The notes below the pieces were generated by a model. The model was not told where the DNA came from. It did no database searches and worked only from the letters and a program-made list of their open reading frames with translations. A program made the position numbers and the translations under genes. Shown here in pieces: positions 18,116 through 25,976 of a stretch of 64,000 bases of DNA (positions within the stretch are counted from its first letter, which is position 1; every line of letters starts with the position of its first letter). Origin of the DNA: Chryseobacterium indologenes (GTDB lineage Bacteria; Bacteroidota; Bacteroidia; Flavobacteriales; Weeksellaceae); NCBI GenBank assembly GCA_002439165.1, contig DJTE01000011.1, forward strand, positions 174,348 through 238,347. The letters are read 5' to 3'.

Positions 18116-18132
18116 AACCGGTTCAGATAGAA

Positions 18133-18169
18133 TAAAAAAAATCGTCTCTGCTAAAGAGACGATTTTTTT
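18133..18169 (+). terminator. Intrinsic terminator of the sdhCAB operon
   Basis: AAATCGTCTCT pairs with AGAGACGATTT around TGCTAA and is followed by a T-run. Confidence 0.85.
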
Positions 18170-18423
18170 ATGCTGTTAAAGTTTGTTAAGTTCCTTAAAG
18201 TGCTTGGTGCTCTTTATATAATAAGTCTATATTTGGTGATCGTATAATATTGTACAGCTAAAGATTGTCTTTTATGGGATTCCGACAGAAAAGGGAAAAT
18301 CAATAAAGATTAATTACTGTATAATACCTTATAGCAGGGTTGTTATAAAATTTTCAAAAAAAATAATCGGGGTGAATTAGCAAACCCTAAAAAACGTATT
18401 TTTGTGTAATATTAAAAATTGAA
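18170..18423 (+). promoter_or_regulatory. Intergenic region with promoter box of the DUF4369/thioredoxin-like lipoprotein gene
   Basis: This 254-bp AT-rich stretch has no credible ORF. Near its end TATTTTTG (18397-18404) matches the TAnnTTTG -7 consensus 19 bp before the next start codon; no TTG lies at the usual upstream distance. Nothing else was recognised. Confidence 0.4.
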
Positions 18424-19956
18424 ATGAAAAAATATCTTTTATTGTTTATCATCGCGGTCTTTGCGGTGTCTTGTTCAAAAAAAGTTGAAGTAAAAGGAAA
18501 GATTACAGGAGGCTCACCATTGGAAAGAATTGAGCTTATTGAGGCTTCCGGTGTGGCTACACTACCGCTGGTAAATCTGGGATTAGATAAAAACGGTAAT
18601 TTCTCCGGTTCCTTCGACGCTCCGAAAGACGGGATGTATGAGATATCTTACGGAGAAAAAAGAAATCTTATCTATCTAAAAGCGGGACAGACTTTAAATA
18701 TTTCCGGTAATGGAGCAACTTTCCCTATGGAATATGTAATTACCGGTGATGCTAAAAAGAATAACGATTTCTTTATAGCTACCCAAAAATATCTGGGAAC
18801 GTATGCACAGAAGGCAAATGTTCTTGAACTGGTGAAAAAAGATGAAAAGACATTTCTTCAGGGAGTTCAGAAAATAGATAGCGATATTACAAAAAATGTG
18901 GATGAGAACGTTAAAAAGTTCAATCCGGACAATGATGTTGTAGAATGGAAGAAAATGGATGTTGCCAGTACTATTCTTACCATTATGTCACAATATGAAA
19001 TGAGGAAGAAAATATCAGAAGGCCCGGCTTTCAAACTCTCTAAAGCTTATACAGATTATGAAGAAAAGTTACAGGAGAATAAAGATAAAATGCTGAAGAC
19101 AAGCCCTGTTTACAGAAGCTATTTGCTGAACAAATATAACATTGATTTCCAGAAGTTTGCTGAACCTAAAGTAGCTAAGAATCCTACCGTTACCCTTTCT
19201 GAACTGTTTGCAGAGTTCCTGAAAAATCAGAAAGATACTCCGCAGCTGAAAAAAGATTATCTGCTTTCATTCATTCTTGCTCAGGATATCCGTCCGGGAG
19301 CAGATCCTAAAGCACTGGACAGAATTTCTAAGATTGTAGACGAAGATATCAAAGATACAGATGTAAAGAAGAGCCTGAAAGAGCTTCACCTGGCAGTAAC
19401 CGGAGTGAAAGTTGGAGAAGTTGCTCCTGAAGCTTCCCTGATCAAACAGGATGGGAAATCATATAAAATTTCAGAAGGAAAAGGAAAACCGAATATGCTT
19501 GTATTCTATACATCATGGAATCCTTACATCGCAGAAGCTACCGTTCCGATCCTTAAAGAAGTGGTGAACTTCTATAAATCTAAAATGAACTTCACATTTA
19601 TCAACCTTGATGATACAAAAGATCAGTTTATCAAAACCAGCAATGCTCTTCTGAAAGGTATTCCGGGAGTAAGTGTATACGGAGAAGGAGGCCTGAATTC
19701 AGACGTTGCCAAAAAATACGGAGTTTATGGATTTAAACTGCCATGTTTCGTAGTGGTGGATAAAGACGGTAAAATTGCCAGCAGATCTTTTGTGAATATC
19801 GGAGAACAGGATCTGGTAAATATCCTGGATAAGCAGACCGGTCTTACAGCACCTAAAGTAAATCCTAATATCCAGCTTCAGCCTGGAGGAGAAATGATGG
19901 TGGACCCTTCACAGCCTGCACAACCTGCAAATCCACAGCCTGCACCTGTAAAATAG
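18424..19956 (+). CDS. Lipoprotein with DUF4369-like and degenerate thioredoxin-like domains
   Basis: This 510-aa protein has lipobox AVSC (MKKYLLLFIIAVFAVSC), so it is membrane-anchored outside the cytoplasm. Residues about 22-110 resemble DUF4369, a beta domain often placed before thioredoxin domains in Bacteroidota. A helical middle (about 115-320) follows, then a TlpA/AhpC-like domain (about 330-480: GEVAPEASLIKQDGKSYKIS, NMLVFYTSWNPYIAEATVPI). The usual WCxxC active site is replaced by WNPYI, so classic thiol-disulfide chemistry is unlikely. The tail (about 485-510) is Pro/Gln/Ala-rich. It may be a binding or scaffold relative of the family rather than an oxidoreductase; that is inference. 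Confidence 0.78.
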   Translation: MKKYLLLFIIAVFAVSCSKKVEVKGKITGGSPLERIELIEASGVATLPLVNLGLDKNGNFSGSFDAPKDGMYEISYGEKRNLIYLKAGQTLNISGNGATFPMEYVITGDAKKNNDFFIATQKYLGTYAQKANVLELVKKDEKTFLQGVQKIDSDITKNVDENVKKFNPDNDVVEWKKMDVASTILTIMSQYEMRKKISEGPAFKLSKAYTDYEEKLQENKDKMLKTSPVYRSYLLNKYNIDFQKFAEPKVAKNPTVTLSELFAEFLKNQKDTPQLKKDYLLSFILAQDIRPGADPKALDRISKIVDEDIKDTDVKKSLKELHLAVTGVKVGEVAPEASLIKQDGKSYKISEGKGKPNMLVFYTSWNPYIAEATVPILKEVVNFYKSKMNFTFINLDDTKDQFIKTSNALLKGIPGVSVYGEGGLNSDVAKKYGVYGFKLPCFVVVDKDGKIASRSFVNIGEQDLVNILDKQTGLTAPKVNPNIQLQPGGEMMVDPSQPAQPANPQPAPVK

Positions 19957-19974
19957 TAAACTTTAACATACATG

Positions 19975-20005
19975 AAAACCTTATCCTCGGATAAGGTTTT
20001 TTTTT
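19975..20005 (+). terminator. Intrinsic terminator
   Basis: AAAACCTTATCC and GGATAAGGTTTT form a near-perfect stem with a 2-nt loop (nearest pairs open in practice), followed by eight T. It ends the thioredoxin-like lipoprotein transcript. Confidence 0.85.
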
Positions 20006-20115
20006 ATTGTATTTTTGCCGGATAAAGCCGGAAGGTTTTATGGTTTAGAAAAATAGAAATTGAGGGATGAGAAGTAAGATTCCCGTCCGGACTTAGAAAA
20101 AATTGAATTTTACGG

Positions 20116-21522
20116 ATGAAAAAGAAAAAGAATATAATTCTTGAAAATATCAGGCTTCTGGCTGCAGGAGCTAAAGGGGTAGCCATAGGAAAAACAGAGG
20201 ATGGGAAAACGGTATTGGTTTCAGGAGCAGTACCGGGAGACCTCGTCAATGCCAGGGTAAAGAAAGCCAAATCCAAATATTTTGAAGCCGAGGCAATAGA
20301 AATCGTGGAGAAATCTCCTTTCAGAACAGAACCTAAATGTATTCATTTCGGAGCCTGCGGAGGTTGCAAATGGCAGAATATGGCTTACGAAAAACAGCTC
20401 GATTTTAAACAGGAAGAAGTCTATAACAATATCAAAAGAATTGGCGGAATTGATGATTTTGTAACCATTCCGATTCTGGGTTCCGAAGAACAGTATTTTT
20501 ACAGAAACAAAATGGAATTCTCTTTTTCCAATGCACGCTGGTTAACGTTGGATGAAGTCAGTTCGCAGGAAGATATCAATGATAAAAATGCCCTCGGGTT
20601 CCATATTCCGGGAATGTGGAGCAAAATTCTCGACCTTAAAGAATGTTTTCTTCAGGAAGATCCCTCCAACGCAATCAGACTGGCCGTAAAAGAATACAGC
20701 GACAAAAACGGACTTGAGTTTTTCGATGTAAGAAACCATGCCGGATTCCTGAGAACACTGATGATGAGACAGAACTCAAAAGGAGAATGGATGGTGCTGT
20801 TCCAGCTTTATCAGGAAGAAAAAGAAAACAGAGAAAAACTTTTTGAGTTTTTACTGGAAAAATTTCCTCAGATCAAAACACTGGTTTACGCCATCAATCC
20901 GAAACCGAACGATTCTATCTATGATCTGGATATCAACGTTTACTTCGGTGAAGGCTATCTGATGGAAGAAATGGATGGGCTTCAGTTTAAAATAGGTCCC
21001 AAATCCTTTTTTCAGACCAATTATAAACAGGCTCTTGAATTATACAGAAAAACCCTGGAATTTGCAGACCTGAAGGGGACTGAAGTCGTTTATGACCTGT
21101 ACACAGGAACAGGAACTATTGCCCAGTACGTCGCAAGAAATGCAAAACAGGTAATCGGAATAGAATCTGTGCAGGAAGCCATTGATGCAGCCAGAGAACA
21201 TGCCGAATTGAACGGCCTTGATAACTGTACTTTCTACTGCGGGGATATGAAAGACATCTTCAATGATGAGTTTCTTGAAAATCACCCTAAGGCAGACGTA
21301 CTGATCACCGATCCGCCAAGAGACGGAATGCACCAGAAAGTAGTGGAGCAGATCCTGAAACTTTCACCGGAAAAAGTAGTTTACGTAAGTTGTAACTCTG
21401 CAACACAGGCCAGGGATCTTGCCCTGATGAAAGACCACTATACCTTAGTGAAAATATTGCCTGTGGATATGTTCCCACAAACACACCATGTTGAAAATAT
21501 TGCCCTGCTGATCAAAAAATAA
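20116..21522 (+). CDS. rlmD: 23S rRNA (uracil-1939-C5)-methyltransferase RlmD
   Basis: This 468-aa enzyme methylates U1939 of 23S rRNA using S-adenosylmethionine. An N-terminal TRAM-type OB domain (about 5-65) is followed by an iron-sulfur cysteine set, CIHFGACGGCKWQ near residue 75. The SAM-binding motif is VVYDLYTGTGTIAQYVA near 325. The catalytic region contains TDPPRDGMHQK and VVYVSCNSATQARDL, whose cysteine is the nucleophile. Length is normal. Downstream lie a secreted zinc protease and the DUF6452/DUF6048 pair, which I recall as common neighbours in flavobacteria. Confidence 0.92.
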   Translation: MKKKKNIILENIRLLAAGAKGVAIGKTEDGKTVLVSGAVPGDLVNARVKKAKSKYFEAEAIEIVEKSPFRTEPKCIHFGACGGCKWQNMAYEKQLDFKQEEVYNNIKRIGGIDDFVTIPILGSEEQYFYRNKMEFSFSNARWLTLDEVSSQEDINDKNALGFHIPGMWSKILDLKECFLQEDPSNAIRLAVKEYSDKNGLEFFDVRNHAGFLRTLMMRQNSKGEWMVLFQLYQEEKENREKLFEFLLEKFPQIKTLVYAINPKPNDSIYDLDINVYFGEGYLMEEMDGLQFKIGPKSFFQTNYKQALELYRKTLEFADLKGTEVVYDLYTGTGTIAQYVARNAKQVIGIESVQEAIDAAREHAELNGLDNCTFYCGDMKDIFNDEFLENHPKADVLITDPPRDGMHQKVVEQILKLSPEKVVYVSCNSATQARDLALMKDHYTLVKILPVDMFPQTHHVENIALLIKK

Positions 21523-21558
21523 ATATTTAAATTTGAAAATATAACCTGAAAATTTTAA

Positions 21559-24036
21559 ATGAAAGAAGTGAAAAACCTTAGGAATACAGCATTAGTCTTA
21601 TTGGCACTGTCACTGGGACAGAATGAACTGAAAGCACAGGAAAAAGACTCTGCGGTAGTAAAAACAGATACCGCAAAAGTAAAAAAAGATGATCTGAAGA
21701 AGAAACCCGCTATGAAATCCTATAAGGAAATCATTACCGATAAGGCTGTTTCAGACCAGGGTGTTTTCACCGTTCACAAAATTGAAGATAAATATTATTT
21801 TGAAATTCCCGATAAAATGCTGAAAAAGGAATTTCTTTTGGTAACGAGACTTACAAAAGCGGCAGCGGGAATGCGTTCGGGAACTACCGGTTATGCCGGA
21901 GATCAGATAGGCCAGCAGGTCGTTGCTTTTGAAAAAGGCCCGAAAGATAAAATCCTTCTGAGATCTATTTCATATGTAGATTATGCAAAAGATTCCACAT
22001 CAGATATGTATAACTCCGTAATCCGGAATAACGTACAGTCTATCATCAAATCTTTTGACGTAAAAACATATGGAAATGATAAAAAATCTTCAGTAATTGA
22101 GGTCACAGATCTTCTGAATTCTGATAATGAAATGGTGTCTTTCTCGGTAAGAAACAAAGATGCCTTCAAAGTAGGGGCTTTTCAGAAAGATATGTCATTC
22201 GTGAACTTTGTAAAGTCTTTCCCGGGGAACATAGAAATCAATACCACCAAAACCTTTGCACGCACCTTAGGGAAACCCGCACCGGGAACTCCTCCTGCTG
22301 ATCTTCCGAAGGTAAGCGGAAACTATACGGTAGAGATCAACTCATCCTTCGTTCTCCTTCCGGAAAACAAGATGCAGGCCCGTTATTTTGACCCTAGAGT
22401 AGGCTATTTTGCCGTAGGATATACCGATTTTGACCTGGATCCTCAGGGTGTAAAAAGAATTTCACTGGTAAAAAGATGGAGACTGGAACCCAAGCCTCAG
22501 GATCTTGAAAAATATAAAAGAGGAGAACTGGTAGAACCTGCCAAACCCATCGTATTCTATATCGATCCCGCAACTCCCAAGAAATGGGTTCCTTACCTGA
22601 TCCAGGGAGTGAACGACTGGCAGAAAGCTTTTGAAAAAGCAGGATTCAAAAATGCAGTTTATGCAAAAGTTCCTGATCCTAAAACAGATTCGGAATGGAG
22701 CCTTGAAGATGCAAGATATTCTGCTATTGTCTACAAACCTTCAGACGTTCCCAACGCTTCCGGACCCTCTATTTCAGATCCGAGAACAGGGGAAATTCTG
22801 GAAAGCCATATCAACTGGTATCATAATGTAATGCTGCTGTTAAGAAACTGGTACTTTGTACAGGCAGCACCCAATGATGAAAGAGCCCGAAAAGTAAAAT
22901 TCGATGATAAGCTGATGGGAGAACTCATCCGTTTTGTTTCTTCCCATGAAGTAGGACATACCTTAGGACTAAGGCATAATTTTGGCTCAAGTTCTACCGT
23001 GCCCGTTGAAAAGCTGAGAGATAAAAAATGGCTTGAAAAGAATGGCCACACTCCTTCCATTATGGATTATGCAAGATTTAATTATGTTGCACAGCCGGAA
23101 GATAAAATCGGGGATTCCGGAATTATGCCGAGAATCGGAGATTATGACGATTGGGCTATTGAATGGGGATACAGAAGATTCTATCAGTACAGTACACCGG
23201 ATGCAGAAAAAGAACATCTGAATAAATGGATCATCAGGAATCTTAAAAATGAAAGACTTTGGTTTGGTACAGAATCCAACCCTCTGGATCCGAGGTCACA
23301 GAGTGAGCAGGTAGGAGACAATGCCATGATAGCAAGTACATACGGAATCAAAAATCTTAAAAGAATTATAGATAACCTGGACCAGTGGACGGCAACCCCG
23401 AATGAAGATTACGAAAATCTCGGAATGATGTATGATCAGGTAGTATCACAATTCAGAAGATATACAGGACATGTTTCAAAATATATTGGCGGGCAGATGG
23501 AAACGCCCAAAACGGCAGAACAGTCAGGAGTAGTATATGAAGCCGTAGCCAAAAAAGATCAGGAGGAAGCCATGAGATTTTTAGAAGAGAATGTGTTTAC
23601 CACACCACAATGGCTGCTTAAAAAAGATATTTTTGAGAAAACGGGTAAAACCCCTGTAAATACTGTTGAAGAGATCCAGAACGGTGTTCTTTCAAGAATT
23701 TTAAGTTCTTTTGTATTACAGAATATGTATCAGATGGAAGCAATAGATCCGAATACCTATACAGTGATGAATTTATTGTCAGACCTTAATCATTCGGTTA
23801 TTAAAAAACAGAACCCGGATGTTTACGGAAGAAATCTTCAGAGAAACTATGTGAGCAGTCTCATTAAGCTTGTGGATACCAAAGTTTCGGACAAATCCGA
23901 TGTTGCTGCCATTGTCAGAGGAAATTTAAATACAATAAAGAAAGAGCTTGCAGTAAAGGCAGATTCAAATACAGTGAATAAATACCATTACGAAGACCTT
24001 GTTTTCAGAATTGAAAAAGCTTTAGACCCAAAATAG
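21559..24036 (+). CDS. Secreted zinc-dependent metalloprotease (DUF5117/DUF4953 type)
   Basis: This 825-aa protein has a signal-like N terminus (NLRNTALVLLALSLGQNELKAQ, so probably exported) and a Lys/Asp-rich linker. It then has a beta-rich DUF5117-like region and a metallopeptidase domain with the extended zinc motif HEVGHTLGLRH near residues 463-473 (two His plus a third His, Glu catalytic). The metzincin-type Met-turn is likely SIMDYARF. These large proteases are common in Bacteroidota, and their substrates are unknown. The gene starts 36 bp after rlmD and is followed 4 bp later by the DUF6452 gene, so it may be part of that transcript. Confidence 0.85.
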   Translation: MKEVKNLRNTALVLLALSLGQNELKAQEKDSAVVKTDTAKVKKDDLKKKPAMKSYKEIITDKAVSDQGVFTVHKIEDKYYFEIPDKMLKKEFLLVTRLTKAAAGMRSGTTGYAGDQIGQQVVAFEKGPKDKILLRSISYVDYAKDSTSDMYNSVIRNNVQSIIKSFDVKTYGNDKKSSVIEVTDLLNSDNEMVSFSVRNKDAFKVGAFQKDMSFVNFVKSFPGNIEINTTKTFARTLGKPAPGTPPADLPKVSGNYTVEINSSFVLLPENKMQARYFDPRVGYFAVGYTDFDLDPQGVKRISLVKRWRLEPKPQDLEKYKRGELVEPAKPIVFYIDPATPKKWVPYLIQGVNDWQKAFEKAGFKNAVYAKVPDPKTDSEWSLEDARYSAIVYKPSDVPNASGPSISDPRTGEILESHINWYHNVMLLLRNWYFVQAAPNDERARKVKFDDKLMGELIRFVSSHEVGHTLGLRHNFGSSSTVPVEKLRDKKWLEKNGHTPSIMDYARFNYVAQPEDKIGDSGIMPRIGDYDDWAIEWGYRRFYQYSTPDAEKEHLNKWIIRNLKNERLWFGTESNPLDPRSQSEQVGDNAMIASTYGIKNLKRIIDNLDQWTATPNEDYENLGMMYDQVVSQFRRYTGHVSKYIGGQMETPKTAEQSGVVYEAVAKKDQEEAMRFLEENVFTTPQWLLKKDIFEKTGKTPVNTVEEIQNGVLSRILSSFVLQNMYQMEAIDPNTYTVMNLLSDLNHSVIKKQNPDVYGRNLQRNYVSSLIKLVDTKVSDKSDVAAIVRGNLNTIKKELAVKADSNTVNKYHYEDLVFRIEKALDPK

Positions 24037-24040
24037 AAAT

Positions 24041-24514
24041 ATGAAATACCTTAGATACCTTATAGTATTATGCGGCCTTTGTATGATCTGGTCATGCGGA
24101 GGGGATGATGATATCTGTGAAAGCGGAGAAGGAACTCCACGGATGAGAATAGGCTTCAAGTCCCAGGACGGTAAAATTACGATGCTGGAAAACGTGTATG
24201 TTGCCGTAGATTACGGTTCCGGAAAAGTGGAACTGGGGAGACAGCAGAAAGTGGAATCAATACTTGTTCCTCTAAGAGTGGATGATAATGCCTATACAGA
24301 TATTTATGTGAGGGAAGAAGAAAAAGGGAAAGAATCTCAGGTAAGAATAAGCTATACTACCAAAGCAACGTATGTATCTCCGGGATGCGGCGTTAAAAAA
24401 TCCTATGAAAATCTGAATGCAGAATTAGTAACAACTGATCCTGTAAAAGGAACGGAAGTAGCACAAAATCAAATAGAGAATGAAGACAAGACAAGTATTT
24501 ATCTTATTTTTTAG
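24041..24514 (+). CDS. DUF6452-like lipoprotein
   Basis: This 157-aa protein has lipobox IWSC (MKYLRYLIVLCGLCMIWSC) followed by an acidic GGDDD spacer. The mature domain (about 26-150) starts DICESGEGTPRMRIGF, typical of the DUF6452 family, and contains one later cysteine (PGCGVKKS) that may pair with the first. Function is unknown. It is 4 bp after the metalloprotease gene and overlaps the next gene by 35 bp in another frame, so translation of the pair is probably coupled. Confidence 0.78.
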   Translation: MKYLRYLIVLCGLCMIWSCGGDDDICESGEGTPRMRIGFKSQDGKITMLENVYVAVDYGSGKVELGRQQKVESILVPLRVDDNAYTDIYVREEEKGKESQVRISYTTKATYVSPGCGVKKSYENLNAELVTTDPVKGTEVAQNQIENEDKTSIYLIF

Positions 24515-25139
24515 CCTGATCGGAATACTGACGCTGGCTCAGGAACAAAAAGAAGCAAAGAAATCCGGCTGGAAATACGAACCCAATTTCATGGTAGGGC
24601 TTGATGCCCTTAATACAGGAGTTTCTTTTTTCTCAGACCGTATGCTGTATCAGGGGTTTATCTCTTCCAGAATAAAAGAAAACGTTCATGCCATTGCAGA
24701 AGCGGGATTTGAAAAAAACGTATATCAGAAAAACGGCTACGATGCAAAGGCCAGCGGACCTTTTGTGAAACTGGGGGCTTTTTATATGCTGGCAAAAGAT
24801 GTTGAAAATCCGTTCAACGGATTTTATGCCGGGGGAAAAGTGGGGGGAGCCTTTTATAACCAGGAATATATGGCCATCCCTGTCCGGGGGTTTGGTGGAA
24901 GCGCTTCCTCGGTGGCATTTCCGTCTTCTTCACAGTCTTCTTTCTGGCTGGAAGGAACAGTTGGAGGAAGGGTTCAGCTGTTTGATTCTAACTTTTATAT
25001 AGACGTTAATCTTCAGCCAAGATACCTTGTATATACTTCCAAGCAGGATAATATATCACCAATGATTGTTCCGGGATTCGGAAGAAGTTCTTCCAAATTC
25101 AATATGGGTTTTGCATGGAATATAGCCTATAAATTTTAA
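24480..25139 (+). CDS. DUF6048-like outer-membrane beta-barrel protein
   Basis: This 219-aa protein has a signal peptide (MKTRQVFILFFSLIGILTLAQ). The mature part has alternating strands, many aromatic residues and a terminal aromatic (FAWNIAYKF), as in an outer-membrane beta-barrel. It follows the DUF6452 lipoprotein gene with a 35-bp overlap, an arrangement I associate with a conserved DUF6452-DUF6048 pair in flavobacteria. The two may act together at the outer membrane (inference). The start at 24480 is supported by the signal peptide. A terminator follows at once. Confidence 0.78.
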   Translation: MKTRQVFILFFSLIGILTLAQEQKEAKKSGWKYEPNFMVGLDALNTGVSFFSDRMLYQGFISSRIKENVHAIAEAGFEKNVYQKNGYDAKASGPFVKLGAFYMLAKDVENPFNGFYAGGKVGGAFYNQEYMAIPVRGFGGSASSVAFPSSSQSSFWLEGTVGGRVQLFDSNFYIDVNLQPRYLVYTSKQDNISPMIVPGFGRSSSKFNMGFAWNIAYKF

Positions 25140-25151
25140 ATATAAAAACTA

Positions 25152-25191
25152 AAAAAACAAGGCTTCGGTATTTCCGGAGCCTTGTTTTTTT
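25152..25191 (+). terminator. Intrinsic terminator
   Basis: AAACAAGGCTTCGG pairs with CCGGAGCCTTGTTT around a short loop and runs into TTTTT. It ends the rlmD-protease-DUF6452-DUF6048 block. Confidence 0.85.
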
Positions 25192-25350
25192 ATACACTGG
25201 GATGAAAAATATATGTGGCGGGATTCCCGAACCCCTTCAGTTAAACTTTATCCTATTTAATATCAGTTCGGATAAGAAAATCAGACTTATTTTACATGCT
25301 ATACTTATAAATTTTCCGCAAAAAAATATGATGTTATTTGAGCTTTTTAA

Positions 25351-25367
25351 GTGCTCCGTAGGAGTAC
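25351..25367. repeat. Palindromic repeat copy 1 (core GCTCCGTAGGAG)
   Basis: GTGCTCCGTAGGAGTAC is nearly self-complementary, with arms GTGCTCC and GGAGTAC. A second copy sits 52 bp downstream. Confidence 0.6.
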
Positions 25368-25402
25368 TCTGTTCATAGAATTGATATAGATGATCTGAGG
25401 AG

Positions 25403-25422
25403 AGCTCCGTAGGAGCGACCTG
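25403..25422. repeat. Palindromic repeat copy 2 (core GCTCCGTAGGAGC)
   Basis: AGCTCCGTAGGAGCGACCTG has the perfect arms GCTCC and GGAGC around GTA. As I recall, such cores recur between genes in Chryseobacterium-type genomes; only two copies are visible here. Confidence 0.6.
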
Positions 25423-25941
25423 ATAATGATATTCATTAATATGTTGGTCTCGCAGAGCTTTAATACAGGCAAAATTTGAGAACAATTTTAGAGAACCTTA
25501 AATAAGCTCAGTTCGGGACAAAAATATCTGATTCAGACTGGTTGGAAGCTGGGAAAAGAAAACTATGAAGGTCACTGGAAATAAGTGTTGATTTGCATTT
25601 ACAATGGATTTCTATCTCACTTCCCGCCTTTAATACCTAAAACCTTTACCCCGAACTCTCACGGTATTTAAGGTGATAAAAATTTCTATGGTTACAACAC
25701 TGTGGCCGGTTGCCGGAAGCCGGAAATACCAGCCATGAAAATATGCGTGTTGGAGACGGATCATATGAAAAACAAAAGACCGGCTCATATCCCGGATTCA
25801 TAAGGAAATGGCTCAGCATATTAAAATAGTACTGATCCCGGGGGAATCCCGGTATTTTTTATTTCATGGAGTAAAAACAGATATTATGAAAATTTTACAA
25901 AAAAAATGCGATTTATTATAAAATTAGTAATGAAAAATGAT

Positions 25942-25949
25942 TAGATTTG
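25942..25949 (+). promoter_or_regulatory. -7 element of the first T9SS surface-protein gene
   Basis: TAGATTTG (TAnnTTTG) lies 27 bp before the start codon. It sits in a block, ATTAGATTTGTRTGATTAATA, shared with the promoter of the second surface-protein gene at 30664. A TTG -33 is not visible at normal spacing. Confidence 0.5.
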
Positions 25950-25976
25950 TATGATTAATATAATAATGAGAACATT

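Larger units (their letters stand above)
25192..25941. other. 750-bp non-coding stretch with palindromic repeats
   Basis: No credible gene lies here: the only open frame (82 aa, minus strand, 25237-25485) runs through the palindromes and resembles nothing known. It holds two copies of a GCTCCGTAGGAGC-type palindrome (see 25351 and 25403). Further right come GC-richer patches such as CCGGTTGCCGGAAGCCGG near 25708, which could pair into hairpins, and an ATCCCGG inverted pattern near 25790-25850. It looks like accumulated intergenic repeat debris ahead of the surface-protein genes. Confidence 0.45.

Noticed and set aside
25237..25485. 82-aa minus-strand open frame
   Set aside because: It runs through the palindromic repeats and has no recognisable features; likely chance.
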